From: Litorimonas sp046250185
GTDB lineage: Bacteria; Pseudomonadota; Alphaproteobacteria; Caulobacterales; Maricaulaceae
Assembly (NCBI RefSeq): GCF_046250185.1
Contig: NZ_CP176469.1
Reading direction: 5' to 3' (one strand)
DNA: 64,000 nucleotides
Position numbers and translations under genes: made by a program. The notes beneath the pieces are model-generated. The model was not told where the DNA came from and did no database searches. It was given only the letters and a program-made list of their open reading frames with translations. Below, in pieces: positions 42,175-51,986 of this stretch. The stretch's first letter is position 1. Each line of letters starts with the position of its first letter.

Positions 42175-43191
42175 TTGCGCGGATTGGGACAGAAATTCAA
42201 TAGCGCAAGCGGATTTGAGCGTGTAAAAGCGAGAGGAAATGAAGATGATCAAGGGATAAGCAGGGTGTATCAATCGATTGATGAGCCCACCGAAGATGAA
42301 GGCGAGCTACCGCGCGCGTCTTTTCCGCTTGGGCTATGGCTGATTGGCCTCCTCGCCGTGCTGGCGGTATTTGCGGCTGTCTATTTTTCGCGACCTGCAG
42401 ACCTAACGGACAGACCAAATCCCACGACGAACCGTGATGCCCGCGCGGCATATCTGACCGCGATCAGCGAGACAGACGCCCCGCTGCGGCGTGCCAGATT
42501 GCAGGACTTTATGCGGGTCTACCCGACAGATGACCGCGCCGATGCCGCCATGGCGCAACTCGATATAATTAATCTGCGTGACAATCAGGCGTGGAACGAC
42601 GTGATGGCCCGCGTTTATAATGACAGGCTGACGCAAGAGGAGCGGCTTGCGATTTTGAATGAGTATAGCGAGCATTGGGGCGGGTCATTGCTCGGCGGGC
42701 GCGATGAGGAGATTGCCGTTCTGCGAGCGGACATTCTAGGCACACCAGATGTCGAGCCGAAGCCCGATCGCCGTTTGAATGATACGCGCAGCCCGATCCC
42801 GAAGAATATCCAAGACGACACTTTGCTGGGCGCACCGCGTCAAGCACCGCCACCGCCTGTCTACACCCCGCCCCCGCCGCCCAAAGTCGTCGAAGTGACA
42901 AAGCAAGTTGTGGTCATGCCACGTGTGCGAAAGAATTCAACGCCGCGCTATCCGCGCTCCGCCTATCGCCGCAACATCTCTGGCGTTGTCACGTTGAGCC
43001 TGAATATCGATGCGGACGGCGATGTGGCCATGACGGAGTTGGTGAGCGTGCAAGCTGAACGCTATGAGAAGGATTTCGTGAAAGCGGCGGAACGCGCGGC
43101 ACGCAAGACGCGGTTCTATCCCAAGACGATCAATGGCGAGAAAGTCCCCGCCAGAGGCATCCTCAAACGATACCGCTTTGAGCGCGAATAG
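42175..43191 (+). CDS. TonB-family protein with membrane anchor and Pro-rich linker
   Basis: 338 residues from the TTG at 42175, or 308 from the GTG at 42265, which has AAGGGAT eight bases upstream and is the better start. One N-terminal helix (LGLWLIGLLAVLAVFAAVYF), a periplasmic region, a Pro-rich hinge (PPPPVYTPPPPPK), and a C-terminal TonB domain (PRYPRSAYRRNISGVVTLSLNIDADG ... AARKTRFYPKTINGEKV). TonB proteins pass energy from ExbBD to outer-membrane receptors. No exbB/exbD or receptor is close, so it may be a paralogue with another role in the envelope. Confidence 0.8.
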   Translation: MRGLGQKFNSASGFERVKARGNEDDQGISRVYQSIDEPTEDEGELPRASFPLGLWLIGLLAVLAVFAAVYFSRPADLTDRPNPTTNRDARAAYLTAISETDAPLRRARLQDFMRVYPTDDRADAAMAQLDIINLRDNQAWNDVMARVYNDRLTQEERLAILNEYSEHWGGSLLGGRDEEIAVLRADILGTPDVEPKPDRRLNDTRSPIPKNIQDDTLLGAPRQAPPPPVYTPPPPPKVVEVTKQVVVMPRVRKNSTPRYPRSAYRRNISGVVTLSLNIDADGDVAMTELVSVQAERYEKDFVKAAERAARKTRFYPKTINGEKVPARGILKRYRFERE

Positions 43192-43199
43192 GTGTTCGT

Positions 43200-43394
43200 T
43201 TAGTGATGCCCGCCTGGCACAGTTTTGGGGTCAAGCCTGAACTCGCGATCACAATATTTACAGGTGACAGAAGTGTCTGAACCCATATCCAGATAGGTCT
43301 TCGGATGACCCAGCGCACCGCCGCCGCCATCACAGGCCACGCGAGTTGTCGAGACGATCACAATATCGTCGTCGTGACTTTCTGGGTTTGACAT
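43200..43394 (-). CDS. Small zinc-finger protein, NDUFS6/CHCC type
   Basis: 64 residues from the ATG at 43394 (AGGA upstream). A Cys in VACDGG, a His in GHPKTYLD and a C-x2-C in VTCKYCDREF form the C-H-C-C zinc site of the NDUFS6-like family, relatives of the 13-kDa subunit of respiratory complex I that helps assemble it. The Nuo genes are not in the window. In alphaproteobacteria this gene is often found alone. Confidence 0.82.
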   Translation of the reverse strand: MSNPESHDDDIVIVSTTRVACDGGGGALGHPKTYLDMGSDTSVTCKYCDREFRLDPKTVPGGHH

Positions 43395-43513
43395 CAAAAT
43401 CCTCATTGTTCACTAGGTCATTCACAGTTTGCGGCGTAATATGCTGCCACTGCGTGTGCGCCTTTCATATGACAGGCCTTCGCGCTTCGCAAGAATTATA
43501 GACGGGAAATCCG

Positions 43514-44482
43514 ATGACGCCTTCTCACCCAAAACCAGACGACCTCTCCCCCGCGATTGAAATCAAAGGTCTGAAGAAGACGTATAAAGCCAGCAAGAAA
43601 GCCCCTGCCAAGACTGCGCTAAAGGGCGTAGATTTGGTTATTCCGCGCGGCTCGATCTTTGGCTTGCTCGGGCCCAATGGGGCGGGGAAATCAACGATGA
43701 TCAATATCCTAGCAGGGCTGGTGAATAAGTCGGGCGGGTCAGCAGCGATCTGCGGCCACGACATTGATACAGACACCCGCGCCGCCCGCGCCAGCATCGG
43801 CATCGTCCCACAAGAAATCGCGATGGACGTTTTCTTTACGCCGTATCAAGCCCTCGAATTGCAAGCGGGTTATTACGGCGTGCCAAAGTCTGAACGACGA
43901 TCTGAAGACATTCTCGCCGCTCTTGGCCTTGCAGATAAGCGCGACGCTTATGTGCGGCAACTCTCGGGCGGCATGAAGCGGCGCCTTTTGATTGCGAAAG
44001 CGCTCGTGCATAATCCGCCGGTCCTGATCCTCGATGAACCGACAGCCGGCGTCGACATCGAATTGCGCCGACAGCTTTGGGAATATGTGCAGGAGTTACA
44101 TCGTAACGGCACAACAATTATTTTGACAACGCATTACCTCGAAGAGGCCGAAGCGCTGTGTGACCAAATCGCGATTATTCACCAAGGCGAGATCGTCGCC
44201 AATGAGAGCAAGGTCGATATGTTGGCGCGGCTTGATAAGCGGATTCTCAAGATCACGCCGACCGAATCGCTCTCCGCCGTGCCAGAGGCTTTGTCTGATT
44301 TGAACGCCACAATGGACGGCGAGCAGCTTTGCATTAGCTATCGCAGCGGCACAGATTCGATCTCTGGCCTACTCAATCGCGTGAAGGCCGCGGGGTTGTC
44401 GATCAGTGATTTGCGTACCGAAGAGCCCGACCTCGAAGACGTGTTTATGGCGCTGACCTATGCGAGCGACGCAGCCGAATGA
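43514..44482 (+). CDS. ABC transporter ATP-binding protein (ABC-2 / YadG type)
   Basis: 322 residues. Walker A GPNGAGKST near residue 59, signature LSGGMKRRLLIAKAL, Walker B VLILDEPTAGVD and the switch TTHYLEEAEALC are all present; the C-terminal 80 residues form the extra domain of ABC-2 exporters. The usual integral-membrane partner gene (ABC2_membrane) is missing: the next gene overlaps by four bases and codes for a cytoplasmic oxidoreductase. The permease may be elsewhere in the genome. Substrate unknown. Confidence 0.88.
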   Translation: MTPSHPKPDDLSPAIEIKGLKKTYKASKKAPAKTALKGVDLVIPRGSIFGLLGPNGAGKSTMINILAGLVNKSGGSAAICGHDIDTDTRAARASIGIVPQEIAMDVFFTPYQALELQAGYYGVPKSERRSEDILAALGLADKRDAYVRQLSGGMKRRLLIAKALVHNPPVLILDEPTAGVDIELRRQLWEYVQELHRNGTTIILTTHYLEEAEALCDQIAIIHQGEIVANESKVDMLARLDKRILKITPTESLSAVPEALSDLNATMDGEQLCISYRSGTDSISGLLNRVKAAGLSISDLRTEEPDLEDVFMALTYASDAAE

Positions 44483-45471
44483 GCCTCGTAACGCCTCTCA
44501 GGGTTGGCTTGCTCGGCGCGTCCCGCATAGCGCCAAAAGCGATGATCGCGCCGATTGCGAAACGTGATGATATGGAGATCGTCGCATTGGCCTGTCGCGA
44601 TACGGATCGCGGCGCGGCTTACGCCGCTGAACACGACCTGACGGGCATCGACATTCACGGCGACTACGCGACGCTCTGTGCGCGAGACGACATTGATCTG
44701 ATCTACAATCCCCTCCCGCCCTCTCTGCATTTAGACATAGCAAAAGCGGCGGCGCGACATGACCGTATTCAATTAATTGAGAAGCCCTTTGCGATGACCG
44801 CAGATGAAGCGCGAGAGATTGCCACCCTCCCGAGCATCTTTATCATGGAAGCGTTTCACTACGTCTTTCATCCCGCCTTTCACGCCTTTGAAGCGGCGGT
44901 CAAAACGCTTGGCCCGATCCACAACATTACGGGGCGTTTCCATGTGACGATCCCGAATCGAGACGGCGAGTTACGCCATATCGCCAAGCTCGGCGGTGGA
45001 GCGCTGATGGATCTTGGCTGCTACCCCTTGCATATGGCGCGCCGCATCGCAGGGCGCGAGCCGAAGATTGTGGCCGCCAAAGCGATTGAAGGAAATCCTG
45101 GCATTGATCTCTATTTGGCTGCGCAACTCGACTTCGGTGCGGGACTGACTGCCGAGATTAGCTGCGATATGCACGAGGATATTCCGCGCCTTGGCTTTAT
45201 CGAAGTGCGCGGCGCTGGCGGCACGGTGCGCCTAGATAATCCCGTGCATCCCTATCGCAGCTGCACTTTGCACACGCCGAGTGAAACTACGAGCCTGAGC
45301 GATCGTCCTGACTGGGCCGCGCAGACGACCTATGACTGGCAACTTTCCGCGATCGTTGACGCACTCACACACGGCACACAACCGCCTACAAGTGGTCAAG
45401 ACGCCATCGCGCAGATGCAAGCGATAGACGAAATTTACCGCCTAAGTGGCCTCGCCGCCCTTAGTTCTTAG
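44479..45471 (+). CDS. Gfo/Idh/MocA-family oxidoreductase
   Basis: 330 residues. NAD(P)-dependent sugar or cyclitol-type dehydrogenase: a glycine-poor Rossmann start (VGLLGASRIAPKAM), the signature IEKPFAMTADEAREI with the catalytic Lys at about residue 97, then MEAFHYVFHPAF and the C-terminal sheet (HNITGRFHVTIPNRDG, LGGGALMDLGCYPLHMARRI). The GGGALMDLGCY motif is typical of the family. It starts by a four-base overlap with the ABC ATPase gene, so the two are co-translated; no obvious functional link is known. Confidence 0.85.
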   Translation: MSLVTPLRVGLLGASRIAPKAMIAPIAKRDDMEIVALACRDTDRGAAYAAEHDLTGIDIHGDYATLCARDDIDLIYNPLPPSLHLDIAKAAARHDRIQLIEKPFAMTADEAREIATLPSIFIMEAFHYVFHPAFHAFEAAVKTLGPIHNITGRFHVTIPNRDGELRHIAKLGGGALMDLGCYPLHMARRIAGREPKIVAAKAIEGNPGIDLYLAAQLDFGAGLTAEISCDMHEDIPRLGFIEVRGAGGTVRLDNPVHPYRSCTLHTPSETTSLSDRPDWAAQTTYDWQLSAIVDALTHGTQPPTSGQDAIAQMQAIDEIYRLSGLAALSS

Positions 45472-45549
45472 CCCTTAACCCTCGCCGTTTGTAAGCCTCT
45501 CCTAAATTTAGGGCTAGGCATTTTACGCCCGCCGCATTATGTCCCCGCG

Positions 45550-46959
45550 ATGGACGCAAAGCCGCATATCCCGCAGACCACGATCCTGCCGCAGAGCTGG
45601 CGCGGAGAGATGCGTGCCTTGCTGACGCTGGGTATTCCCATGGCGCTAACGCAGCTGATTTCCTTCTCGGTGAGCTTCGTCGATATGGTGATGATCGGGC
45701 GATTGTCGCCCGTGGATATCGCCGCCGCCGGTGTGGGTAGCGTTATATTCTACTTCCTCTGGATGTTGACCAGCGGGCCAATCATGGCGGTTTCGCCCCT
45801 TGTATCGCAGGCGTTGGGCGCGGACCAATCCGACCGTGTTGATCCGCGCAGGTCGGTTCGTATGACGCTCTGGATGATCATATTGTTAACGCCGCTCATG
45901 CTGTTGCTCGTGTTTAATACGGAACGCGTCGCGATCTTTCTGGGCCAAGACCCCAGCGTGTCCGCTAAGGCGCAGAGCTATATTCTGGCAATGATGATCG
46001 GCTTACCGTTCTTGTTGGCAGGAGGGGTATTACGGAATTTCCTGGCAGCTTTGGACAAAACTTTCGTGCCGTTTCTGATCATCACCGCTACGACATTCTT
46101 AAATATCGGCCTGAATTTCGTGCTGATTTTCGGATTATACGGCCTGCCGAAGATGGGTCTGACCGGGGCAGGATTAGCGTCTGCGATCTCTGGGATTGTC
46201 GGGTTCATCCTGCTGGTCGGCTATGTCTATCTCGATCCGCGCGCGCGTAGCTTTCATATATTCGAGAATTTCTTTCGGACAGATTGGGAGCGCTTTGGAG
46301 AAGTCTTTAGGCTCGGCTGGCCTATGTCGATGGCGACGACTTTTGAAGGCATGTTGTTTAACGCCGCCGTCCTAATCGTGGGCGTGATCGGCGTGACGCA
46401 GCAAGCGGCTTATCAGATTGCGCTGAACGTGGCTGCCATGGCCTTTATGATGCCGTGGGGGATGAGCATGGCAGGCGCGGTGCGTATTGGCCTTGCGCGC
46501 GGGGCGGGAAATAAACCTGCGGAGCGCCGCGCGGCCTCGACCACAATGATCGCTTGTATCATCATGATTGGATTGATCGCCATTCCCGTCGCGATTTGGC
46601 CGAATGGAATCGCCTCGATTTATCTAAATTTGGATAAGCCAGAAAACCAAGCGGTGATCGCCTTTGTCGTGACCTTCCTGCCGATCGCTGCTGCCTTCGC
46701 CTTTTTTGACGCGGTGCAAGTGGCGGCCAATCAGCTCTTACGTGGTCTGAAAGACGTAACGGCTGCCATGTGGATTACGGGCGTCAGCTATTGGGTGATC
46801 GGGTTTCCCGTCGCCTATTATCTTGGTCTACACACAGAGATTGGGGCGAAGGGCGTATGGTATGGCCTGATGGTGGCGCTTATCTGCGCGGCTTTGGGCC
46901 TCGGAATAAGGCTTCGGCAGCAGCTTGCTCTGCCGACGGCTGTGCAGACTCCGCGCTAA
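45550..46959 (+). CDS. MATE-family efflux transporter
   Basis: 469 residues with about twelve membrane helices in two related halves, length typical for NorM/DinF-type MATE exporters. The first half opens GIPMALTQLISFSVSFVDMVMIGRLSP; the second RLGWPMSMATTFEGMLFNAAVLIVGVIG, matching the pseudo-symmetric layout. They use Na+ or H+ to expel cationic drugs or metabolites. Its last 80 coding bases overlap the 3' end of the convergent DUF1491 gene. Confidence 0.88.
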   Translation: MDAKPHIPQTTILPQSWRGEMRALLTLGIPMALTQLISFSVSFVDMVMIGRLSPVDIAAAGVGSVIFYFLWMLTSGPIMAVSPLVSQALGADQSDRVDPRRSVRMTLWMIILLTPLMLLLVFNTERVAIFLGQDPSVSAKAQSYILAMMIGLPFLLAGGVLRNFLAALDKTFVPFLIITATTFLNIGLNFVLIFGLYGLPKMGLTGAGLASAISGIVGFILLVGYVYLDPRARSFHIFENFFRTDWERFGEVFRLGWPMSMATTFEGMLFNAAVLIVGVIGVTQQAAYQIALNVAAMAFMMPWGMSMAGAVRIGLARGAGNKPAERRAASTTMIACIIMIGLIAIPVAIWPNGIASIYLNLDKPENQAVIAFVVTFLPIAAAFAFFDAVQVAANQLLRGLKDVTAAMWITGVSYWVIGFPVAYYLGLHTEIGAKGVWYGLMVALICAALGLGIRLRQQLALPTAVQTPR

Positions 46960-47275
46960 CAACGCCGTCCAGAAAGCTCCTTCCTTGCGGGTCTTCGATC
47001 TCCACGACCCAGAGGTCAGGATCAAAATCGACGCGACGGTTAATCTTCGCTGTCGCGTCGGTCTCGGTCATTGGACCTTGCGCGATCCAGACGACATCTC
47101 CGTCCATATTACGCTCCGCTGTATAAAGCGTGACGTCGTGCCCTGCCCGCACGCTCACCAAATAAGCCCCTGAATCAGGGTCGCCCTTGCGCAGGATCGC
47201 CGCAAACGCCCCGGCGCTTTGGGCCGTCCGCAACAGGCCACTGACCGCAATTTGGGTCTTCAAGCGCGGGCTCAT
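46880..47275 (-). CDS. DUF1491-family protein
   Basis: 131 residues. Matches the short DUF1491 family, which is largely limited to alphaproteobacteria and of unknown function: LKTQIAVSGLLRTAQSAGAFAAILRKGDPDSGAYLVSV and FDPDLWVVEIEDPQGRSFL. No signal peptide, no catalytic motif. The tail past residue 105 (ESAQPSAEQAAAEALFRGPKPRR) lies antisense to the MATE gene. Confidence 0.82.
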   Translation of the reverse strand: MSPRLKTQIAVSGLLRTAQSAGAFAAILRKGDPDSGAYLVSVRAGHDVTLYTAERNMDGDVVWIAQGPMTETDATAKINRRVDFDPDLWVVEIEDPQGRSFLDGVVSAESAQPSAEQAAAEALFRGPKPRR

Positions 47276-47379
47276 TTCTCGCCTCGCACTAGAAGCGCCG
47301 CATCTAATTTCGCCTCAAATGTCATATTTGGCATCCTACTTGCTTGGTTAGTCTTACATTAATCATGAGGCATCGGACC

Positions 47380-50100
47380 ATGTCACAATACAAGACATTT
47401 CAGCGCGCAATCGCTGGCACACTTATAACTACTCTGACCCCAGCGCTAGGCTTTGCGGCCAGCGTTGGGCCAGATCTTTATGTCGCCAATCCGGGACTGA
47501 AATTTCCCGTGAAGGCCAGCGTAAATTACGCAGCCCCACTTTCGGACATTACCGACGGTGACCGTGCGATCAAGGCTCGTGTGCTAGATTGGCGCAAGCC
47601 TGCCTTAGACCTGTCCTTTGATCTGTCAGAAGCTGATCATACAGATAAGTTGCAGCTGCTCTTGACCGCTGATCCGCTCAACAAGATGAGCCGCGATAGC
47701 GAGATATTGGTGCAGTTCAACAATGACACCCCTGTGCCGATACGCACACGCGGGCAAGGATTTGATGCGCAGATTACGCTTAATCCTGCCAAAGTTCGCT
47801 CGCGCCGCAACACAATCCGCTTGATCTATCCGACGCCAGCGGGCGCAGATTGTGTCATGCCGCAACACGGCGCTTGGCTGATTGATCTGCAAAATTCCAA
47901 GCTAGTTGTAGGGGGGCGGGCAAAGTCCCGTGCGTTACAGCTTCGCGAAGTTGAAATGCGTTTAGACTTGCCAGCGATTGCACCGCGCCGCGTTGGCGTC
48001 ATCACGCCTCAAGCCCTCAATAATGCAACCGCACTCCAAGCGCTCGCCGCTCAAGGTGTAGGCTTGCGGATGGAGACACTCCCGACATTTACGACAACGA
48101 AGGGTCAAGGCGACTTTGAAATCATCATGGCCCGCCGTGATCAACTGCATGCCTATACGAATGACGCGCAAGTTTTGAACGGTTCAGGCTCGCGGATTTT
48201 CGTGCCGCGGGGTCGTCCTATGCGCCTCATTATGACGGCTGATACTGATGCCGAATTGCTCAGCACGGTGCAAAGTTTCGCGATACACAAATTGCCCAAG
48301 GCGCGCCGTCAAGTGACCAGCGTTGGCGAGATGCGGATGCAATCGCGCTTCTCTTACGACATTGTCCGCGTGTCTGGCACAGAGCAATTATCTGATATTC
48401 CCGGGACACATTTCGTCAATAATGCAGGTGACGATGATTGGGCCAGCGGGCCGCAAGCGCTGCGTTTTTCTGTCGCTGACCCAGCCTCTATGTCGGGCGA
48501 AGTCCTGCTCAAGCTCTCCGCCAGCGAGAATGTGTCCGAAGATTCGCAGCTGCGCGTGGCGCTCAACGGGGAATTGCTCGGCTCGGCCAAACTTGACAAG
48601 ACACGCAAGACGGTGGCTTTCACCGTGCGACCCGGCGCATTGCGCGGCAATGACAATGTGCTGACATTGACACCCGAACTCAAAGCAAAATCAGACACAG
48701 CCTGTCCCGCACAATCCGCTGGCACGCCGAATTTCGTGCTGGGTCGTGGGTCAAAATTAATGCTGACATCAGAGGCACCGTCTCCGATTACGGAACTCTC
48801 CCGCATGGCGGCAACAGGCGCGCCATTCACAGATAATGACGGCGCTAGCAGCTATATCGCGCTGCCCAAAGGGACGGCGGATTACAATGCCAGCCTCCGC
48901 ATCATCGCTCAAATCGCTAAGTCTGCGGGTGCAGGCATGGTGGACGCGACCTATGCGCGGACGGGCGAGATAGACGCGGCGGGTGATCGTCATGTTCTGG
49001 TCCTCGGTCAATCCACCAAGATTGATCGCGAGCTTCGCACGGCGGGACCAACAGCGTTAGATAATGCTCTGAAAGGACAGGCCATTAATGGCGACAATCT
49101 GCTATCCGCGTCTTACGGCGAATTTGCCGCCACTGATGAGCAGCAGCTATTCCAGCTTTATGCCGCGCAATATACCAAGACGGGCCGCATCCGTTCTGGC
49201 GGGGTCGCCGCCTTATTTGGCTCGCCCAAGCATAGCGGTCGCGTCATCGGTGTGATCACCAATACGCCGGGCCAAAGCTTTGCGACAGCGGCCACAAATC
49301 TGGTCAAGAATGATCATTGGAACGAGTTACAGGGCGGCGTCGCCCGCTGGAACAGTCGTTCTGTCTTGTTGGCACAGACGGCCGCCCCCGTGGCGGGGTA
49401 CCGCTTGCCAGTGATGGATTCGGGCGAGAGCTTTAGCGATAAGATTGCAAGTTTCGAAATGCCCGACTGGAAGCTGCCGAGTACGGACGGCCTAAAGGAG
49501 TTTGGCGTCAGCATGAGTGCGTCTATCAAATCCACGGTCAATCGATTTGCGGCCAAATTTGAAACATCTGAGCCGACAAATCGAATGGCCGACAAATCAG
49601 GCGAGCGCAAGCAGCAAGCTGCCATTGCACCCTCACCCACAAAATCGGCCTCCATTCCTGCAACGCCCTATACGGGCAAACGCTTGGCCCAAGAGCCTAA
49701 GCCGCAACAACTCGCAGCGCTTGGCGATATTCCGAAACTCCGCGGTCCAATCCCGCTGGAGACGCCGCGGACAAGTGGCTTGACGAAACTCAAGACCATG
49801 ACAGTCGACGCTTGGGACGGTGGCAAGGATTGGAGCGAAGCCGCCTTGGTCAATACCAAAGCTTGGCTGACAGATTTCCGTCTGGGTCGGAAGGTCGATG
49901 ATCTGCAAGATCAAATGCGCCCGCTCGGAAATAAGATCAAATCCGCTGTGGATATAGATAAGGCACCCGGCATGGGCAAGGTTCGGTGGGCAGATCGTAA
50001 TCTGTCACCAGCAGCGCTTATCCTGCTGATGGCGTTCGGGATTATGTTCCTGCTGATGGCGTTGGCCAGCCCGCAATCCAGACTTGGTGGACGTCACTAA
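47380..50100 (+). CDS. bcsB: Orphan BcsB-like cellulose synthase regulatory subunit
   Basis: 906 residues from the ATG at 47380 with GAGG upstream. BcsB is a periplasmic, membrane-anchored partner of the cellulose synthase BcsA and guides the polymer. Signal peptide (to GFAAS), then repeated carbohydrate-binding-like and flavodoxin-like parts (DFEIIMARRDQLHAY, GSGSRIFVPRGR, LRFSVADPASMSGEVLLKLSASENVSEDSQLRVALNG), and near the end a helix (LILLMAFGIMFLLMALA). Between residues about 660 and 850 an atypical charged/low-complexity segment (KSGERKQQAAIAPSPTKSASIP) is inserted before the anchor. bcsA, bcsC and bcsZ are not in the window. A TTAG-N7-TTAA sequence (47348-47362) precedes the start. Confidence 0.75.
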   Translation: MSQYKTFQRAIAGTLITTLTPALGFAASVGPDLYVANPGLKFPVKASVNYAAPLSDITDGDRAIKARVLDWRKPALDLSFDLSEADHTDKLQLLLTADPLNKMSRDSEILVQFNNDTPVPIRTRGQGFDAQITLNPAKVRSRRNTIRLIYPTPAGADCVMPQHGAWLIDLQNSKLVVGGRAKSRALQLREVEMRLDLPAIAPRRVGVITPQALNNATALQALAAQGVGLRMETLPTFTTTKGQGDFEIIMARRDQLHAYTNDAQVLNGSGSRIFVPRGRPMRLIMTADTDAELLSTVQSFAIHKLPKARRQVTSVGEMRMQSRFSYDIVRVSGTEQLSDIPGTHFVNNAGDDDWASGPQALRFSVADPASMSGEVLLKLSASENVSEDSQLRVALNGELLGSAKLDKTRKTVAFTVRPGALRGNDNVLTLTPELKAKSDTACPAQSAGTPNFVLGRGSKLMLTSEAPSPITELSRMAATGAPFTDNDGASSYIALPKGTADYNASLRIIAQIAKSAGAGMVDATYARTGEIDAAGDRHVLVLGQSTKIDRELRTAGPTALDNALKGQAINGDNLLSASYGEFAATDEQQLFQLYAAQYTKTGRIRSGGVAALFGSPKHSGRVIGVITNTPGQSFATAATNLVKNDHWNELQGGVARWNSRSVLLAQTAAPVAGYRLPVMDSGESFSDKIASFEMPDWKLPSTDGLKEFGVSMSASIKSTVNRFAAKFETSEPTNRMADKSGERKQQAAIAPSPTKSASIPATPYTGKRLAQEPKPQQLAALGDIPKLRGPIPLETPRTSGLTKLKTMTVDAWDGGKDWSEAALVNTKAWLTDFRLGRKVDDLQDQMRPLGNKIKSAVDIDKAPGMGKVRWADRNLSPAALILLMAFGIMFLLMALASPQSRLGGRH

Positions 50101-50182
50101 CTTATAGATGCCATCTCTGAAATAGTCGTCGCGCGCCCTCGGTCCGGAGGGTGGGCGGCGGCTTTTGCGTGGGAGGATCAGA

Positions 50183-51787
50183 TTAAGGCGCGGTGAGCGG
50201 CAGGGTAAGTTGAACCTCTGTGCCAACGCCTTGTGTGCTGGCGATTTCCATTTTCCCACCGTGCAATTCCGTCAACGACTGCACCAGCGATAGGCCTAGC
50301 CCCGTGCCGCGTTCCGCTGTTAACGTGCCTTGCGTGCCCTGCGCATAGGGTTCGCCAATTCGCGCTAATTCATCCGCGCTCATGCCTGCCCCTTCGTCGC
50401 GTACCGACAAGATCAAATCGTCGCCTTGTTGACGTGAGTGGACGAAAACACGCTCGCCCTTGGCAGAAAACTTCACAGCATTTGATAGCAAGTTAAGTAA
50501 GATTTGACGCATAGCGCGGCGGTCAGCCTGCACGATCAGCGGATCATTTTCGGGAATATCGACGTCGATCATCACCTCTGCCGCATCCGCCGCAGGACGG
50601 ATCATTTTAACAGAACTGCGCACGACATCTGCAATATCGAAATTGTCATAGGTTAGCTCATATTTACCAGCTTCCGCTTTTGACAGATCCAGCACATCGC
50701 CGATGAGGTCGAGCATGTGCTGCCCGCTATCATGGATCAGGTCGGCATATTCCGCATATTTCCCTGGCAGTGGCCCAAATAGTCTCGAGCGCATCATATC
50801 GGAAAATCCAATAATCGCATTTAGCGGCGTGCGCAGCTCGTGGCTGACCCCAGCGAAGAAGAGCGTCTTATCGACACTGTCCTGTTGCGCTGAATTATTC
50901 GAACGGCGCAGCGTTTCGATCCGGCCCTCATCCTCTGACCGATCAATCGTGTGGAGCAGCATGCCTTTATTTTTGAGCGGCGTAAGATACATATCCAGAT
51001 GCGTCAGCGATTGACCATTTTCGGGCAGAGTTAGTCGCAAGCTTTGCGGGGCACCCCCGCGCTGACTTTGATAGACCGCATCGCTAAACATGTCCTGCGC
51101 CCGATCATCATGCGGGATCAAGTTAGAAAGGGTCACAGCGCCGTGGGCATCGCTCAGTCCAAATTGCTTCGCGCCCGTTTCGTTGGCACTGATCAGAACG
51201 CCGTCCGCGTCAAATTCAAATAGTCCACCATTGATGCCTTCTCGCCACAGGGCGATGGATTTTGTCTCTGCTGCAATCACGGGTCCGCGGCGCGATTGCG
51301 CACTCGCAAACATTGACCCGATGACAAGGGCGATGGTTCCCATCAGGCCCGTCTGCTGCCCCCAGAGCGCTTGCGCGTCTGTGATCGGCGCTTCGGGAAT
51401 ATATCCCTCACGCCCCGCAAAGAAGAGAACACATGCGATGATCGCCGCAATAAATAACGCCTCGACGACCTTCTCTCGGAAGAACAACATCCCGATCGCG
51501 GGCACAGTCAGGAACATCAGCGCCATGGGGACAAACCCAATCGCGCCGCAGGCGATCACGGCCAAGGCGACCCAAGCAAACATCATCACGATCTGCGCCC
51601 ATTCCTGTCGCATCACAGGCGTCAGCAGCAAGCCTAACACGGCTGGAACGCTCCCAATTAGTGCCATAGGCCAGAGCCCAAAGAGGTCGCCTCCGCGCAA
51701 ATAGGCGCCCAGCAGGGCCGCCGCCAGCACACCTAACCAGATCAGGCTGGGAATAATTAATGTCGTATGCGCTTTAGATGCGGTCAA
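50183..51787 (-). CDS. Membrane-bound sensor histidine kinase (PAS, HisKA, HATPase)
   Basis: 534 residues. About six hydrophobic helices in residues 10-165, then a PAS-like domain (NGGLFEFDADGVLISANETG), a HisKA helix with the phosphorylated His in FFAGVSHELRTPLNAIIGFS, and a HATPase with N box LLNLLSNAVKFS, G1 VRDEGAGMSADEL and G2 GTGLGLSLVQSL. The HisKA and following FGPLPGKYAEYADLIHDSGQHMLDLIGDVLDLS resemble alphaproteobacterial kinases of the PleC/DivJ/PdhS group, which act on DivK or its like. No response regulator is adjacent. Signal unknown. Confidence 0.85.
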   Translation of the reverse strand: MTASKAHTTLIIPSLIWLGVLAAALLGAYLRGGDLFGLWPMALIGSVPAVLGLLLTPVMRQEWAQIVMMFAWVALAVIACGAIGFVPMALMFLTVPAIGMLFFREKVVEALFIAAIIACVLFFAGREGYIPEAPITDAQALWGQQTGLMGTIALVIGSMFASAQSRRGPVIAAETKSIALWREGINGGLFEFDADGVLISANETGAKQFGLSDAHGAVTLSNLIPHDDRAQDMFSDAVYQSQRGGAPQSLRLTLPENGQSLTHLDMYLTPLKNKGMLLHTIDRSEDEGRIETLRRSNNSAQQDSVDKTLFFAGVSHELRTPLNAIIGFSDMMRSRLFGPLPGKYAEYADLIHDSGQHMLDLIGDVLDLSKAEAGKYELTYDNFDIADVVRSSVKMIRPAADAAEVMIDVDIPENDPLIVQADRRAMRQILLNLLSNAVKFSAKGERVFVHSRQQGDDLILSVRDEGAGMSADELARIGEPYAQGTQGTLTAERGTGLGLSLVQSLTELHGGKMEIASTQGVGTEVQLTLPLTAP

Positions 51788-51986
51788 AGTCTCGCTCAGT
51801 TCATAGTTGGGAGCCCAATAGCCCCGTCATCAGGCGATTATGCCTAACAAAGTCTTAAAGCGCGAATATAGGGTGTCTGGCGAGAGAATTCGCGTGACAG
51901 GCGGGTTTTGCACCGCGCTACACCTGCGCGACTGTCGCCGCAAATGCCGCGTTGAAAACACAGCTGTGACCCCTTATGTGAGCCAT

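Noticed and set aside
43514..44482. A complete ABC exporter operon
   Set aside because: No permease gene is adjacent on either side.
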